64,000 nt of DNA from an uncultured Tolumonas sp. (GTDB taxonomy: Bacteria; Pseudomonadota; Gammaproteobacteria; Enterobacterales; Aeromonadaceae): assembly GCF_963678185.1 (NCBI RefSeq), contig NZ_OY782757.1, positions 3,314,001 through 3,378,000 of the forward strand, given 5' to 3'. Positions 48,496 through 59,121 of the stretch are shown here, one piece after another. The position numbers and the translations under genes are program-made. Under the pieces are notes generated by a model, which made no database searches, was not told the DNA's origin, and saw only the letters and a list, made by a program, of their open reading frames with translations. Within the stretch, counting starts at the first letter, position 1, and every line of letters starts with the position of its first letter.

Positions 48496-51400
48496 ATGGA
48501 AATCTTACGAGGTGCGCCTGCGCTATCCGAGTTTCGTATCAGCAAATTGAAGGATGCATTTGCTGAAAAATCCTTACCTGTGCATGATGTCTATGCTGAA
48601 TATATGCACTTTGCCGATGTCTCGGCCCCCCTCTCAGAGGCGGAACGGGTAATATTGGAAAAACTATTACGGTATGGGCCAACCATCGCTGAACATACGC
48701 CGACAGGCTTGTTAGTTTTGGTTACTCCTCGCCCTGGCACTATCTCTCCTTGGTCATCGAAAGCAACAAACATCGCCCACAACTGTAGTCTGAAGCAAAT
48801 CAACCGTCTGGAACGTGGTATCGCCTATTACATTACGGCGGATGCATTGACGGCTGAACAACAGCAGACCATCGTTGCGCTGTTGCACGATCGCATGATG
48901 GAAAGCGTATTCGCGACACTGGATGATGCTGCTGCGCTGTTTGCTCACCACGAGCCTCGTGCATTAACAGCCGTTGATGTGTTGACTGGCGGTCGTGATG
49001 CACTGGTGAAGGCTAACGTTCAGTTAGGCTTGGCGCTGGCGGAAGATGAAATTGATTATCTGTTGGAAAGCTTCCAGAAGTTGGGACGTAATCCAAACGA
49101 TATCGAACTGTATATGTTCGCGCAGGCTAACTCTGAGCACTGCCGTCATAAGATTTTTAATGCTGATTGGACAATTGATGGTCAGAAACAGGCGAAATCG
49201 CTGTTTAAGATGATCAAAAACACCAATGAAAAACACGGCGATTATGTGTTATCTGCCTATAAAGATAACGCCGCGGTGATGGAAGGCAGTGAAGCGGGCC
49301 GTTTCTTCCCAAGCCCGGAAACTGGTGAATATCAATATCATCAGGAACCGATCCACATTCTGATGAAAGTTGAAACCCATAACCATCCAACGGCGATTTC
49401 TCCGTTCCCGGGTGCTGCGACTGGCTCTGGTGGTGAAATTCGTGACGAAGGCGCAACCGGTCGTGGTTCTAAACCAAAAGCTGGTTTAAGTGGTTTCACG
49501 GTGTCTAACCTGCAGATCCCTGGCCATCATCAGCCGTGGGAAACTAACTTCGGTAAACCAAACCGTATCGTTAGTGCGCTGGACATCATGCTCGATGGCC
49601 CACTCGGCAGTGCGGCATTTAACAACGAATTTGGTCGTCCAAACATTCTGGGTTACTTCCGTACCTATGAAGAAAAAGTACCAAGCCATAATGGTGATGA
49701 GATCCGTGGTTATCACAAGCCAATCATGCTGGCGGGTGGCTTAGGTAACATTCGTGGCGAACACGTACAAAAAGGCGAGATCTCGGTCGGCGCGAAACTG
49801 GTGGTGCTGGGTGGCCCAGCCATGAACATCGGTTTGGGCGGTGGCGCTGCGTCTTCGATGACCTCTGGTCAATCGGCAGAAGATCTGGATTTTGCTTCGG
49901 TACAACGTGAAAACCCAGAAATGGAACGCCGTTGTCAGGAAGTGATCGATCGTTGCTGGCAGATGGGCGAACACAACCCGATCCTGTTTATCCACGACGT
50001 GGGTGCCGGTGGTCTGTCAAATGCAATGCCGGAACTGGTGAACGACGGTGGCCGTGGCGGTAATTTCTCACTACGCGCTATTCCGAACGATGAACCAGGC
50101 ATGACACCGCTAGAGATCTGGTGTAACGAATCACAAGAACGTTATGTGCTGGCTGTAGCGGCTGATCAATTGCCACTGTTTGAAGAGTTGTGCCGTCGTG
50201 AACGCGCGCAATATGCAGTGATTGGTGAAGCGACCGAAGCGCAACATCTGACACTGAACGACAGCCATTTCGATAATAAACCGATTGATATGCCACTGGA
50301 TGTATTGCTGGGTAAAGCCCCGAAAATGCATCGCGAAGTGAGCACGCTGTCTGCAAAAGGCAAGCCGTTAGATCTGAGCGGTGTTACCGTGAAAGATGCG
50401 GCGGAACGCATCATGCGTCTGCCGACAGTGGCCGAAAAAACCTTCCTTATCACCATTGGTGACCGTACCGTAACGGGTCTGGTGGCGCGCGATCAGATGG
50501 TTGGCCCTTGGCAGATCCCAGTTGCGGATTGCGGTGTAACTGCTGCGTCTTACGACACTTATGCGGGCGAAGCGATGTCGATGGGTGAGCGTTCACCGAT
50601 TGCACTGCTTGACCATGCTGCTTCAGCGCGTATGTCGGTGGCAGAATCACTGACCAATATCGCGGCCACGCAAATTGGCGATCTGAAACGCGTTAAATTG
50701 TCTGCAAACTGGATGGCTGCTGCTGGTCACCCTGGTGAAGATGCAGGCTTGTATGCGGCAGTAAAAGCGGTTGGCGAAGAGTTGTGCCCTGAGCTGGAAC
50801 TGACCATTCCGGTGGGTAAAGACTCTATGTCGATGAAAACCCGCTGGCAGCAAGATGATGAGCAGAAAGAGGTGATTGCACCGCTGTCGCTGATCATCAC
50901 TGCATTTGCTCGTGTCGATGATGTGCGTAACACCGTGACGCCACAACTGCGTACCGATAAAGGCGAAACCGATCTGATCTTAATCGATCTGGGTAGCGGT
51001 AAAAACCGTCTGGGTGCGTCTTGTCTGGCTCAGGTTTACAAACAATTGGGCGACAAAGCGCCGGATGTTGATTGCCCGGCACAGCTGAAAGGCTTCTTCA
51101 ATGCCATGCAGGCACTGGTTGCCGAACGTAAACTGCTGGCTTACCACGACCGTTCTGACGGTGGTTTGTTTGTGACATTGGCCGAAATGGCGTTTGCCGG
51201 CAAAACCGGTATCAGCGTACAGCTGGATCAGTTAGCCAGTGACGACTTGTCTGTGCTGTTTAACGAAGAGCTGGGTGCCGTCATTCAGGTTGCTCGTGCC
51301 GATAAAGAAGAAATTCTGACCATTCTGGCCGGTCACGGTCTGGCGGCGAATACCTTTGTGATTGGTACACTGAACCAAAAAGACACACTGTGCTTTACCC

Positions 51401-52386
51401 GTAACGATCAGGTGGTGTTGTCTGAACCGCGTGTTCACTTCCGTAAAATTTGGGCGGAAACCACCCATCTGATGCAACGGATGCGTGATAACCCAGCCTG
51501 TGCTGACAGTGAACATCAGGCCAAACTGGATGTGAATGATCCAGGTCTGAATGTGAAACTGAGCTTCGATCTGAATCAGGACGTAGCGGCACCTTATATT
51601 GCAAAACGCGCGGCACCAAAAGTGGCGATCTTGCGTGAGCAGGGCGTGAACTCACAAAGCGAAATGGCGGCGGCGTTTGATCGTGCGGGTTTCAGTGCTA
51701 TCGACGTGCACATGAGCGATATTCTGGAAGGCCGCCTCGATCTGGCAGAATTCCAAGGCTTAGCAGCTTGTGGCGGTTTCTCTTACGGTGACGTATTGGG
51801 TGCCGGTGAAGGTTGGGCGAAGTCAGTGTTGTTTAACAGCCGTGCGCGTGATGCATTCCAGAGTTTCTTCCATCGCAATGACACCTTTGCGTTGGGGATC
51901 TGTAACGGCTGTCAGATGATGTCTAACTTGCATGACTTGATCCCGGGTGCTGACCTGTGGCCTCGTTTTGTACGTAACGAATCTGAGCGTTTTGAAGCCC
52001 GTTTCAGCTTGGTTGAAGTACAGCCATCGCCCTCGATCTTCTTCCAAGGTATGGCTGGTTCTCGTATGCCTATCGCGGTGTCACATGGTGAAGGCCGTGT
52101 TGAACTGCGTGATGCGGATCATCTGTCTGCACTGCAAAACAGTGGCACGGTGGCGGTGAAATTCGTTGACCATTACGGTGTTGCAACCGAACGTTACCCG
52201 CTGAACCCGAACGGTTCACCAGCCGGTATCACTGGTCTGACGACGGCGGATGGTCGCGTGACCATCATGATGCCGCACCCAGAACGTGTGATGCGCACGG
52301 TGGCGAATTCATGGCACCCAGACGATTGGGCAGAGAACAGCCCATGGTTACGTATGTTCCGTAACGCGCGTGTGTTTATTGGTTAA
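48496..52386 (+). CDS. purL: Phosphoribosylformylglycinamidine synthase
   Basis: A 1296-residue single-chain FGAM synthase, the fourth step of purine synthesis, converting FGAR, glutamine and ATP to FGAM. In order it has an N-terminal PurS-like domain, two tandem AIRS-type ATPase halves ([34 protein letters not shown]; later [19 protein letters not shown] and [13 protein letters not shown]) and a glutaminase domain with the nucleophile in [14 protein letters not shown] and HGEGRVE near the end. Length matches enteric PurL (1295). It is monocistronic with its own promoter and the terminator at 52415-52443. Confidence 0.97.
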   Translation: MEILRGAPALSEFRISKLKDAFAEKSLPVHDVYAEYMHFADVSAPLSEAERVILEKLLRYGPTIAEHTPTGLLVLVTPRPGTISPWSSKATNIAHNCSLKQINRLERGIAYYITADALTAEQQQTIVALLHDRMMESVFATLDDAAALFAHHEPRALTAVDVLTGGRDALVKANVQLGLALAEDEIDYLLESFQKLGRNPNDIELYMFAQANSEHCRHKIFNADWTIDGQKQAKSLFKMIKNTNEKHGDYVLSAYKDNAAVMEGSEAGRFFPSPETGEYQYHQEPIHILMKVETHNHPTAISPFPGAATGSGGEIRDEGATGRGSKPKAGLSGFTVSNLQIPGHHQPWETNFGKPNRIVSALDIMLDGPLGSAAFNNEFGRPNILGYFRTYEEKVPSHNGDEIRGYHKPIMLAGGLGNIRGEHVQKGEISVGAKLVVLGGPAMNIGLGGGAASSMTSGQSAEDLDFASVQRENPEMERRCQEVIDRCWQMGEHNPILFIHDVGAGGLSNAMPELVNDGGRGGNFSLRAIPNDEPGMTPLEIWCNESQERYVLAVAADQLPLFEELCRRERAQYAVIGEATEAQHLTLNDSHFDNKPIDMPLDVLLGKAPKMHREVSTLSAKGKPLDLSGVTVKDAAERIMRLPTVAEKTFLITIGDRTVTGLVARDQMVGPWQIPVADCGVTAASYDTYAGEAMSMGERSPIALLDHAASARMSVAESLTNIAATQIGDLKRVKLSANWMAAAGHPGEDAGLYAAVKAVGEELCPELELTIPVGKDSMSMKTRWQQDDEQKEVIAPLSLIITAFARVDDVRNTVTPQLRTDKGETDLILIDLGSGKNRLGASCLAQVYKQLGDKAPDVDCPAQLKGFFNAMQALVAERKLLAYHDRSDGGLFVTLAEMAFAGKTGISVQLDQLASDDLSVLFNEELGAVIQVARADKEEILTILAGHGLAANTFVIGTLNQKDTLCFTRNDQVVLSEPRVHFRKIWAETTHLMQRMRDNPACADSEHQAKLDVNDPGLNVKLSFDLNQDVAAPYIAKRAAPKVAILREQGVNSQSEMAAAFDRAGFSAIDVHMSDILEGRLDLAEFQGLAACGGFSYGDVLGAGEGWAKSVLFNSRARDAFQSFFHRNDTFALGICNGCQMMSNLHDLIPGADLWPRFVRNESERFEARFSLVEVQPSPSIFFQGMAGSRMPIAVSHGEGRVELRDADHLSALQNSGTVAVKFVDHYGVATERYPLNPNGSPAGITGLTTADGRVTIMMPHPERVMRTVANSWHPDDWAENSPWLRMFRNARVFIG

Positions 52387-52414
52387 TCACCACTGATTAA
52401 ACAGACTAAATAAG

Positions 52415-52443
52415 AGAGCCGCTGATGAAGCGGCTCTTTTTTT
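52415..52443 (+). terminator. Terminator of purL
   Basis: Eight-pair stem AGAGCCGC (52415-52422) with GCGGCTCT (52430-52437), ending in a run of T. Confidence 0.88.
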
Positions 52444-52520
52444 ATCTGAATTTTTCTATCTCTGAAGGGGCAATTTATACCCAAAGTAATTGCTGCAACT
52501 GCAAGTACGAAGGGTGTTGG

Positions 52521-53021
52521 TTATTGTGATAAACGTCGGGCCTGCCAGTAATAGCGTTGCCAGTAAGGTTGATTCAGATCGGAAATCATCACACCCTTAC
52601 TGCTCGAGGCATGCAGAAATTTATTGTTATCGACCATCACACCAACATGACGGGTGCGCTGGCCGATATTAAAAAACACCAAATCGCCGGGGCGTAATTG
52701 ACGGCTGGAGACAGCACGTCCGATATGCGCCTGACTATCGGTATCGCGGGGCAATTGCATTGCAAATTGCTCGCGAAACGTGAGTTGCATAAACGCAGAG
52801 CAATCGACACCACGACGACTTTCACCACCAGTCCGGTAAGGCACACCTTGCCACGCTTGATATTGTTCATATAACGCCGAGCGGGCATACGCCGGATCAC
52901 TTAACCCGGATGCGTAGTGCGGCGATTCCGAAATCTGACTTTGGCAGCCAACTAGCAATAATGCTGACAGCACCAGCCAGAACAATACAAAACAAGGTGA
53001 CGAGTGTCGCGGTGAACTCAT
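52521..53021 (-). CDS. NlpC/P60-family lipoprotein peptidoglycan hydrolase
   Basis: A 166-residue lipoprotein of the NlpC/MepS group. A signal peptide with lipobox LLLVGC is near residue 26. The catalytic Cys is in RRGVDCSAFMQLTF, the His in TRHVGVMVDNNKFLHAS, and the third His follows in HASSSKGV. QLPRDTDSQ and LRPGDLVFF are conserved too. Such enzymes are endopeptidases cleaving peptide crosslinks or stem peptides in the periplasm. The ATG overlaps the end of the upstream DUF1439 gene (ATGA at 53018-53021), so the two are coupled. Confidence 0.88.
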   Translation of the reverse strand: MSSPRHSSPCFVLFWLVLSALLLVGCQSQISESPHYASGLSDPAYARSALYEQYQAWQGVPYRTGGESRRGVDCSAFMQLTFREQFAMQLPRDTDSQAHIGRAVSSRQLRPGDLVFFNIGQRTRHVGVMVDNNKFLHASSSKGVMISDLNQPYWQRYYWQARRLSQ

Positions 53022-53575
53022 TCCGTTGATCCTGTTTTATCCGTATAGAGTCTCAGTTTTCCCGGTAACAATTCAAATCGTGTGACATGCTGTTTCAACC
53101 AGCGCTGTTCTTTATCTTTGGTGTTAAGCACATACGCAGGTTGTTGTTGCAGGCGGCTTTGTAACCCTTGCACCAGATAGCCTACCAATGGTGCAAATTG
53201 CTCCTGTACTGCTGCTGGTTTAATTTGATAGCTGGTCAGCGTGAAATTGTCGAGATAGATCGCGCCATTTTGCAGATGGTAGCGCGGTTTTGCTTCAAAA
53301 TCAGCGCTGATTGTACCATCGACCGAAGGTTGCCCTGGCAGGGTGAGAGTAAAGCGTCCATTGCTTAATACTTGTGCCATATTGGCTTTTTGTCGTCCAA
53401 GGCGAACCTGCATCGAATCGATATTGAGATCTACATCAAACAGACCCGGCAAACCATATTGTTGTTGGTATTTGGCTTTTTGGTTCACATATTGAGTTAA
53501 TTCTTGTTCTGTAATGTCAATTGGCCCTGCAGTTTGGCCACTGAGAGATAGAGTTAAAAGAAGAGCGTGCAACAT
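53018..53575 (-). CDS. DUF1439 (YceB-like) exported protein
   Basis: A 185-residue exported protein. A short N-terminal hydrophobic signal (HALLLTLSLSG) lacks the lipobox cysteine found in E. coli YceB. The DUF1439 body begins ITEQELTQYVNQKAKYQQQY, with LFDVDLNIDSMQVRLGR and the repeated amphipathic strands of a lipid-binding-like beta-clamp fold (GTISADFEAKPRYHLQNGAI, YLDNFTL). Function is unknown. It is cotranscribed with the NlpC-type gene and divergent from cardiolipin synthase. Confidence 0.82.
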   Translation of the reverse strand: MLHALLLTLSLSGQTAGPIDITEQELTQYVNQKAKYQQQYGLPGLFDVDLNIDSMQVRLGRQKANMAQVLSNGRFTLTLPGQPSVDGTISADFEAKPRYHLQNGAIYLDNFTLTSYQIKPAAVQEQFAPLVGYLVQGLQSRLQQQPAYVLNTKDKEQRWLKQHVTRFELLPGKLRLYTDKTGSTE

Positions 53576-53662
53576 GATACCGCCTTATCAAATAGCCTGA
53601 ACGCGGGCTCATCATAGCATTCGTTACGTATCATGCCAGAGCCGGAAAAAAAGGATTAATAA

Positions 53663-55138
53663 ATGCGACCACAAATGACTTTGCTGGATGTGCTGTATAA
53701 CTTGTTTGGTTTTTTGGTCTTTGGTTTTTATACCTTACTGGTTGTCGGTATTGTGGTTCGTGTGATCATGAAACGGCGGCCGATCGGCGTTTCACTGGCG
53801 TGGCTGGCCTTGATTTTAGCGATCCCGGTGTTGGGCGTTTCAGCTTATTTAATTCTGGGGGAAGTGCGGTTGGGGCGACGTCGGGCGCAACTGGCTCAGG
53901 CCATGTATCGGCCTTATGTTGCCTGGTTACAACATCTGGTCGCCGGGTTTCCGCATCAACCAGTAAAGCCATCGGTTAAAGCTAATCCACTGGTAGCGTT
54001 GATCCAATCAAGGCTTGGCATGCCGTTATTGGGTGGCAATCATCTGACATTATTATCAGAGCCGGAAACTATTTTGGAAAATCTGATAACGGATATTCAA
54101 CAGGCAAAAATCTTCTGTTATCTCGAATTTTATATCTGGCAAGCGGGTGGACGAGTTGACGATATCGCTGAAGCATTGATGCAGGCAGCAAAACGGGGCA
54201 TCGATTGTCGGGTATTGCTTGATTCTGTGGGGAGTGCAGATTTTTTTGCTACTGATTGGCCGCTACGATTACGCAGTGCCGGAATTTTACTGGTAGAGGT
54301 ATTACCAGCTAAAGCATGGCGAATGCCATTCCACCGGCAAGATCTGCGGATGCACCGCAAATTAATGATTATCGATGATCGTGTTGCTTACACCGGGTCA
54401 ATGAACCTGATTGACCCGCAGTTGTTTAAACAGAATATGGGGGTTGGCCAGTGGATTGATGTCATGGTGCGGGTACAGGGGCCGGTGGTGCCGGTGATGT
54501 GGTCGCTGTTTGTCCGTGATTGGGAAATGGAAACTGGCGAACGGTTACTGGACTCTCGCCAGCATGAACCAGAATCCTGGGCCCAACAGGAACATCATGT
54601 CCAACTGGTGCCGTCCGGGCCATTTACCGGTGGGGATTGTGTTCAGCAGATTTTGTTGCAGGCAATTTATCAGGCTGAACGTAGTCTGGTTTTGACGACG
54701 CCGTATTTTGTGCCGGATGATCCCTTGGTTGCGGCACTGCAATCAGCGGCAGATCGTGGTGTCTCGGTGCAACTGATTATTCCTGAGCGCAACGATTCCC
54801 GTATGGTGAATTTTGCCTGTAATGCATTTTTGGAAGAATTACTGACATCGGGCGTTGAAATTCATCGTTGTCGTAAAGGCTTGCTGCATACTAAAAGTGT
54901 GTTGGTAGATGATGAGATTGCGTTGATTGGTACTTTGAATCTGGATAAACGTAGTTTATGGCTTAATTTTGAAGTCACACTTTTGGTGGATGATTACTCA
55001 TTTGCGACTATGCTGAGAGAGCTGCAACAAGGCTATCTGCACGAAGCAAAGCAAATTGCGTTAGCTGATTGGCGTGATCGCTCCTGGATACAACGAATGC
55101 TGGAAAATGTATTTTATTTGTTCAGCCCACTGCTGTGA
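53663..55138 (+). CDS. cls: Cardiolipin synthase (phospholipase D family)
   Basis: A 491-residue membrane enzyme condensing two phosphatidylglycerols to cardiolipin. Two TM helices lie in the first 65 residues. Two HKD motifs follow, HRKLMIIDD (His about 231) with GSMNLIDPQ, and HTKSVLVDDEIALIGTLNLD (His about 409). CYLEFYIWQAGGRVDDI and VLTTPYFVPDDPLV are family blocks. It resembles ClsA more than ClsB or ClsC in size and N-terminus. It is divergent from the DUF1439-NlpC pair. Confidence 0.93.
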   Translation: MRPQMTLLDVLYNLFGFLVFGFYTLLVVGIVVRVIMKRRPIGVSLAWLALILAIPVLGVSAYLILGEVRLGRRRAQLAQAMYRPYVAWLQHLVAGFPHQPVKPSVKANPLVALIQSRLGMPLLGGNHLTLLSEPETILENLITDIQQAKIFCYLEFYIWQAGGRVDDIAEALMQAAKRGIDCRVLLDSVGSADFFATDWPLRLRSAGILLVEVLPAKAWRMPFHRQDLRMHRKLMIIDDRVAYTGSMNLIDPQLFKQNMGVGQWIDVMVRVQGPVVPVMWSLFVRDWEMETGERLLDSRQHEPESWAQQEHHVQLVPSGPFTGGDCVQQILLQAIYQAERSLVLTTPYFVPDDPLVAALQSAADRGVSVQLIIPERNDSRMVNFACNAFLEELLTSGVEIHRCRKGLLHTKSVLVDDEIALIGTLNLDKRSLWLNFEVTLLVDDYSFATMLRELQQGYLHEAKQIALADWRDRSWIQRMLENVFYLFSPLL

Positions 55139-55204
55139 TATTTTCATGGTAAGCAAACAGAATGCTTAATTTATGGAAAAAACGATAAGAAGAGGGATAG
55201 TTTT

Positions 55205-56614
55205 ATGAGTTCAAACGCGACTAAATATACCTTATTAGGTCTTGTTGTAGCGGGCTGTGCCGCTGCTGTAGCAGCAAGTTGGTACACCATAAAATCATTA
55301 GATGAACATATTCTGTCGAGTGTTGATGCCATTAACCGCAGCGGTGTGATGCGGGCGAGCTGGTACCCCGAATCGAGCATGCCGTTTTCCCGTGATGGCG
55401 TTTTACATTTGGTCGTAATCAATCAGCATATGCGACAAAATCAAAATGCCGGTGCAGTTGATAGCAATGATCCTGAATCATTACGCGCCACGCAAGATGC
55501 GATGACGGACCCCCTGCCAGCCGAGCCACAAAAACCGGTCGAGCTGTTTGTGAATGTCTCTAATACAGTCCTGCCTTTGATTGTAAAGGGCGCGGCGACG
55601 TTAGATATGTCGCGGGGCAGTATGGTGGAATTGGTAAAACAGCAAGCGGTTCCGGCCTCTTTACCTATGACATTAACATGGAAATTTTCTGCCTATAACC
55701 AAGGGCTGGACATGCGCCTGAGCATGGATCACTGGATGATTGAACATCCTGATCTGATGGTGAAGGTGGGTGCAGCCGAACTGATGTTAACTGGCGATCT
55801 TAGAAATACGTTGGAATTTCATTATGGTTGGCAGGGCATAAAAGTTAACAATAAACCGGCGACGCTGGGTGAGATGGATATTATGCCAGTAGACGGCAGT
55901 ACATTGTTGCGCCGTTTTGCCGGTACTTGGATTTCTCCGGAAGGGCATATGACTCTGGAAGGCGCACATTTTTCTGCTCCGGATGCCAAAGGGGAATTAG
56001 GCAAGTTTCAATTTGATGCCATGATGGATGAATCACCGTCTGAAACTGGGGTCATGCTGAATGTGAAGCACCATATTTCATTATCGAAATTGGCGATAAA
56101 TACAGCGCAAGATCAGTTCAGCTTAGAAGATTTGTCATTGGGTCTTAATCTGACCGGTTTAAACAAACAAGGGTTTGAAGAGCTGGCACAATTGGCGGAT
56201 GCAGAAAAACCGGATTTTATGCAGATGATGAAAAGTCTGAATAAAATCACCACCAAAAGTGTACGTCTGGAACTTTCTCCTTCACATGTGAAGTTGAATA
56301 AAGCCATGGTCACCGCCAGTGGCAAACTGGAAACATTGCCATTTGAAGTGGAACAGTTGATGCGAGCTAGTGCGGCAGATACACCACATCCATTCAAATA
56401 CATGGTGCAAGGTGATTTCACACTCTCCGCAGAACCGAAAGCCGTATCAGGGTTACCCGCTGAGTGGCAACATCAAGTCAGCGCATTACAACAGCAGGGC
56501 TTTATTAAGTCAGACAACAAAGGTTTGACGAGTAATCTGTTGTTACGCAGTGGTGAGGTGACGGCGAATGGAAAAGTGGTACCGCTCAATGAATTCAACA
56601 CTCAGCAGGAGTAA
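55205..56614 (+). CDS. DUF945 (YdgA-like) protein 1
   Basis: A 469-residue protein of the YdgA/DUF945 family, function unknown (periplasmic, AsmA-like repeats have been suggested). An N-terminal signal anchor (about 7-27, YTLLGLVVAGCAAAVAASWY) leads into beta-rich repeats. Family markers are GVMRASWYPESSMPFSRDGVLH and LNLTGLNKQGFEELAQLAD, the latter near residue 320. It lies 67 nt after cls and 107 nt before a paralogue of similar architecture. Confidence 0.85.
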   Translation: MSSNATKYTLLGLVVAGCAAAVAASWYTIKSLDEHILSSVDAINRSGVMRASWYPESSMPFSRDGVLHLVVINQHMRQNQNAGAVDSNDPESLRATQDAMTDPLPAEPQKPVELFVNVSNTVLPLIVKGAATLDMSRGSMVELVKQQAVPASLPMTLTWKFSAYNQGLDMRLSMDHWMIEHPDLMVKVGAAELMLTGDLRNTLEFHYGWQGIKVNNKPATLGEMDIMPVDGSTLLRRFAGTWISPEGHMTLEGAHFSAPDAKGELGKFQFDAMMDESPSETGVMLNVKHHISLSKLAINTAQDQFSLEDLSLGLNLTGLNKQGFEELAQLADAEKPDFMQMMKSLNKITTKSVRLELSPSHVKLNKAMVTASGKLETLPFEVEQLMRASAADTPHPFKYMVQGDFTLSAEPKAVSGLPAEWQHQVSALQQQGFIKSDNKGLTSNLLLRSGEVTANGKVVPLNEFNTQQE

Positions 56615-56721
56615 TCAACGGCTGATATTGTCAATGTCATAGCCTTGTCATATCCTTGTCATATCCCTCCTTTATGTTGCTGCCGGATGAGAGTTATCCG
56701 GCGCCGCATAAAGGATGTGTG

Positions 56722-58032
56722 ATGCGTAAATACCAAAAAATTGTATTTTGGTTTGTTGCCAGCAGTTTATCTTTATTGCTGGCGATGACTTGGTTCACTG
56801 GTTATCAGAGCGATCGCCTGTTATCTCAATGGTTAGTTCACGCCAGTCAGACACCGGGTATTGTAACCAGCTGGTTTGATCAGGAAAAAAGTCTTTTTAG
56901 CCGGAAAGCTGAATTACACCTAATGATCGCGGAACCCGCGCAATTACTTGTTGTTTCACCAGTACTAAGCGGTGACAACCAGTTACGCCGCGGCTTGCAG
57001 GAATTAGGGCCTATAGAGCTGTATATTGAATTACAGCAACAGATCTTCCCCGGATTTACGACAGGCTCCGCGCATATCAATATGCAACGGGGTATGTTTG
57101 CTGATTTACCTAACATGCCCAATATTCCTCATCAACTTCATTGGCAGGTCAACGGGCTTACTGGGAATATACTTGCCCGCCTCGACATGGCGCAGTGGAA
57201 TTGGTTACGTGATGACTTGACGTGGCTGGTGGCGCCGTTCAGTGCTGAAGTTGAGATCCCCGATCCTAAACAGCTCCATCTGTCGTGTTTATGGCAAGGC
57301 ATACAATGGCGTAACGAGCGGACAGCGGTGCGGGGTAATTTAGGTAAATTTTCATTTAGTGCTCAGTTGCTAGAAAATGATTCACTGTGGCTGATACCGT
57401 CAGCTGATTTGATGTTAGACCTGCTTGATTTACGGCAACCGGAGCGCCAATTGCAGTTGTCGCAGTGGCACTGGCAGACGGGTGTCAGAGAAAACCGGGA
57501 TGGTTTACTCAGTGTGGTGGATGTAAATAGTCATTCCAATATTCATCATCTTTCTTATCGCAGCCAACAAAATGATTATCAGCTCAGTGACTTAACTGCG
57601 GGTTTGGCGCTGGGTGGTGTGAATCGTCAGGGGTTTGAAGCGTTGCTGATGAATTCAGGGTTGGATGCGACCAATCTGGCGAAATGGAAAACCGGGCTTA
57701 ATTTAATTACCCGCGCGGGTGTGCAATTTAAACTGGATCCTTTTGATTTAAAGCTGAACCGTGAGCCGTTTCGCATGCATGGGCAACTCACCACGCGGCC
57801 TTTTGATGTGGCGCAGGTGCATGGTATAGAGTCGATGCGATCGTTGCTACAAGGCGATTTATCGGTAGAGGCGACGCCAGCGTTGACACAGCAATTTGCA
57901 CCCGTTGCCGAGGTATTGCCCGATCTGTTGTCGGATGGTTATCTGGAGTCGGAATCGGCTGGCCGTATTTCAACGAAATTGCGGATGGTGAATGGTAAGT
58001 TGTCGGCCAATGGTATTGCGGTGCCGTATTAG
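56722..58032 (+). CDS. DUF945 (YdgA-like) protein 2
   Basis: A 436-residue paralogue of the preceding gene, with the same layout: N-terminal TM anchor (YQKIVFWFVASSLSLLLAMTW), TPGIVTSWFDQEKSLFSRKAEL matching the first copy's start, and AGLALGGVNRQGFEALLMN matching its GLNKQGFEEL block. The identity is modest, so the duplication is old. ATG 56722 has AAGGA about 7 nt upstream. The frame is open from 56656 but without a ribosome site. It is followed by a bidirectional terminator. Confidence 0.83.
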   Translation: MRKYQKIVFWFVASSLSLLLAMTWFTGYQSDRLLSQWLVHASQTPGIVTSWFDQEKSLFSRKAELHLMIAEPAQLLVVSPVLSGDNQLRRGLQELGPIELYIELQQQIFPGFTTGSAHINMQRGMFADLPNMPNIPHQLHWQVNGLTGNILARLDMAQWNWLRDDLTWLVAPFSAEVEIPDPKQLHLSCLWQGIQWRNERTAVRGNLGKFSFSAQLLENDSLWLIPSADLMLDLLDLRQPERQLQLSQWHWQTGVRENRDGLLSVVDVNSHSNIHHLSYRSQQNDYQLSDLTAGLALGGVNRQGFEALLMNSGLDATNLAKWKTGLNLITRAGVQFKLDPFDLKLNREPFRMHGQLTTRPFDVAQVHGIESMRSLLQGDLSVEATPALTQQFAPVAEVLPDLLSDGYLESESAGRISTKLRMVNGKLSANGIAVPY

Positions 58033-58042
58033 CATTGGCTGC

Positions 58043-58077
58043 AATAAAAAGGCGGAGCCAAGCTCCGCCTTTTTATT
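58043..58077. terminator. Bidirectional terminator between DUF945 gene 2 and purU
   Basis: GGCGGAGC (58051-58058) with GCTCCGCC (58062-58069), extended by AATAAAAA and TTTTTATT, so U-rich on both strands. Confidence 0.88.
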
Positions 58078-58091
58078 GCCTGAGAAACGAC

Positions 58092-58928
58092 TTATTTGAA
58101 TACGACAGTTTTATTGCCGTAAACAAACACGCGTTCTTCAGAGACAGCGGTTAATGCTTGATTCAAAACAGAACGTTCGCCATCACGACCGGCTTTAGCC
58201 ATATCTTCGGCTGAGAAGTTGTGGTCAACGCGGATCACGCCTTGCTCAATGATCGGGCCTTCATCCAGATCGTTAGTCACGAAATGGGCAGTCGCACCAA
58301 TGATTTTCACACCACGATCAAAGGCCTGCTGATAAGGGCGGGCGCCGATAAATGCGGGCAGGAATGAGTGGTGAATATTGATGATGCGATAAGGGTATGA
58401 TGCGACAAAACCTGGCGTCAGTACGCGCATGTATTTTGCCAGCACGACGTATTCTGGTGCGTATTCATCAATAATCGCGCGCATCTTGGCTTCGTGTTCT
58501 TCACGACTTAAGCCTTCGTGGCTGACATGATGAAACGGGATATTGAATTTGCTGGTTAAATCAGCCAGCACATCATAGTTACCGATAACCGCAGCCACAT
58601 CCAGATTCAACGCACCTTCGTAGCATTTGATCAGAATATCACCCAGACAATGCGCTTCTTTCGTCACCATGATAACGACACGTTTCTTGCCAGCAGGAAC
58701 TAAACGACGTTTCGCGCCTTGTGGCAAGGTGTCATCCAGATCACCGAGCAGCGTTTCATCATTGAAACGACCTTCCAGCTCGGTACGCATAAAAAAGCGC
58801 CCTTGCGTATGATCAACAAACTCATCGTTCTTGATGATGTTCAATTGATGTTTGTAACAAATATAAGTGATTTTTGCGATCAGACCCTGTGCATCAGGGC
58901 AGTCAGTCAGCAGGATCTTACGTTTCAT
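58092..58928 (-). CDS. purU: Formyltetrahydrofolate deformylase
   Basis: A 278-residue enzyme releasing formate from 10-formyl-THF, which balances one-carbon pools and feeds PurT-dependent purine synthesis. An N-terminal ACT domain (LLTDCPDAQGLIAKIT) binds glycine or methionine as regulator. The C-terminal formyltransferase-like domain has INIHHSFLPAFIGARPYQQA with the catalytic His, and THE FVTNDLDEGPIIEQ block with the catalytic Asp. Length matches E. coli PurU (280). It stands alone, convergent with the DUF945 pair. Confidence 0.95.
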   Translation of the reverse strand: MKRKILLTDCPDAQGLIAKITYICYKHQLNIIKNDEFVDHTQGRFFMRTELEGRFNDETLLGDLDDTLPQGAKRRLVPAGKKRVVIMVTKEAHCLGDILIKCYEGALNLDVAAVIGNYDVLADLTSKFNIPFHHVSHEGLSREEHEAKMRAIIDEYAPEYVVLAKYMRVLTPGFVASYPYRIINIHHSFLPAFIGARPYQQAFDRGVKIIGATAHFVTNDLDEGPIIEQGVIRVDHNFSAEDMAKAGRDGERSVLNQALTAVSEERVFVYGNKTVVFK

Positions 58929-59121
58929 CCCGTGGTTTTCCTTGGATATGAGTCACAACCAATAATGGCGCAACACTATGCCATAAAACTACCTTCATGC
59001 CAGCGAAAAAAACCAGTAAACGTGAGGAATTGAGGGATTGAAGTCATATTGCGGGCATAGGTGAAGCGAACAAGATGCGTTACTATTTGTTTTACTGTCA
59101 CTGCTGGATGAGATGTTAATT

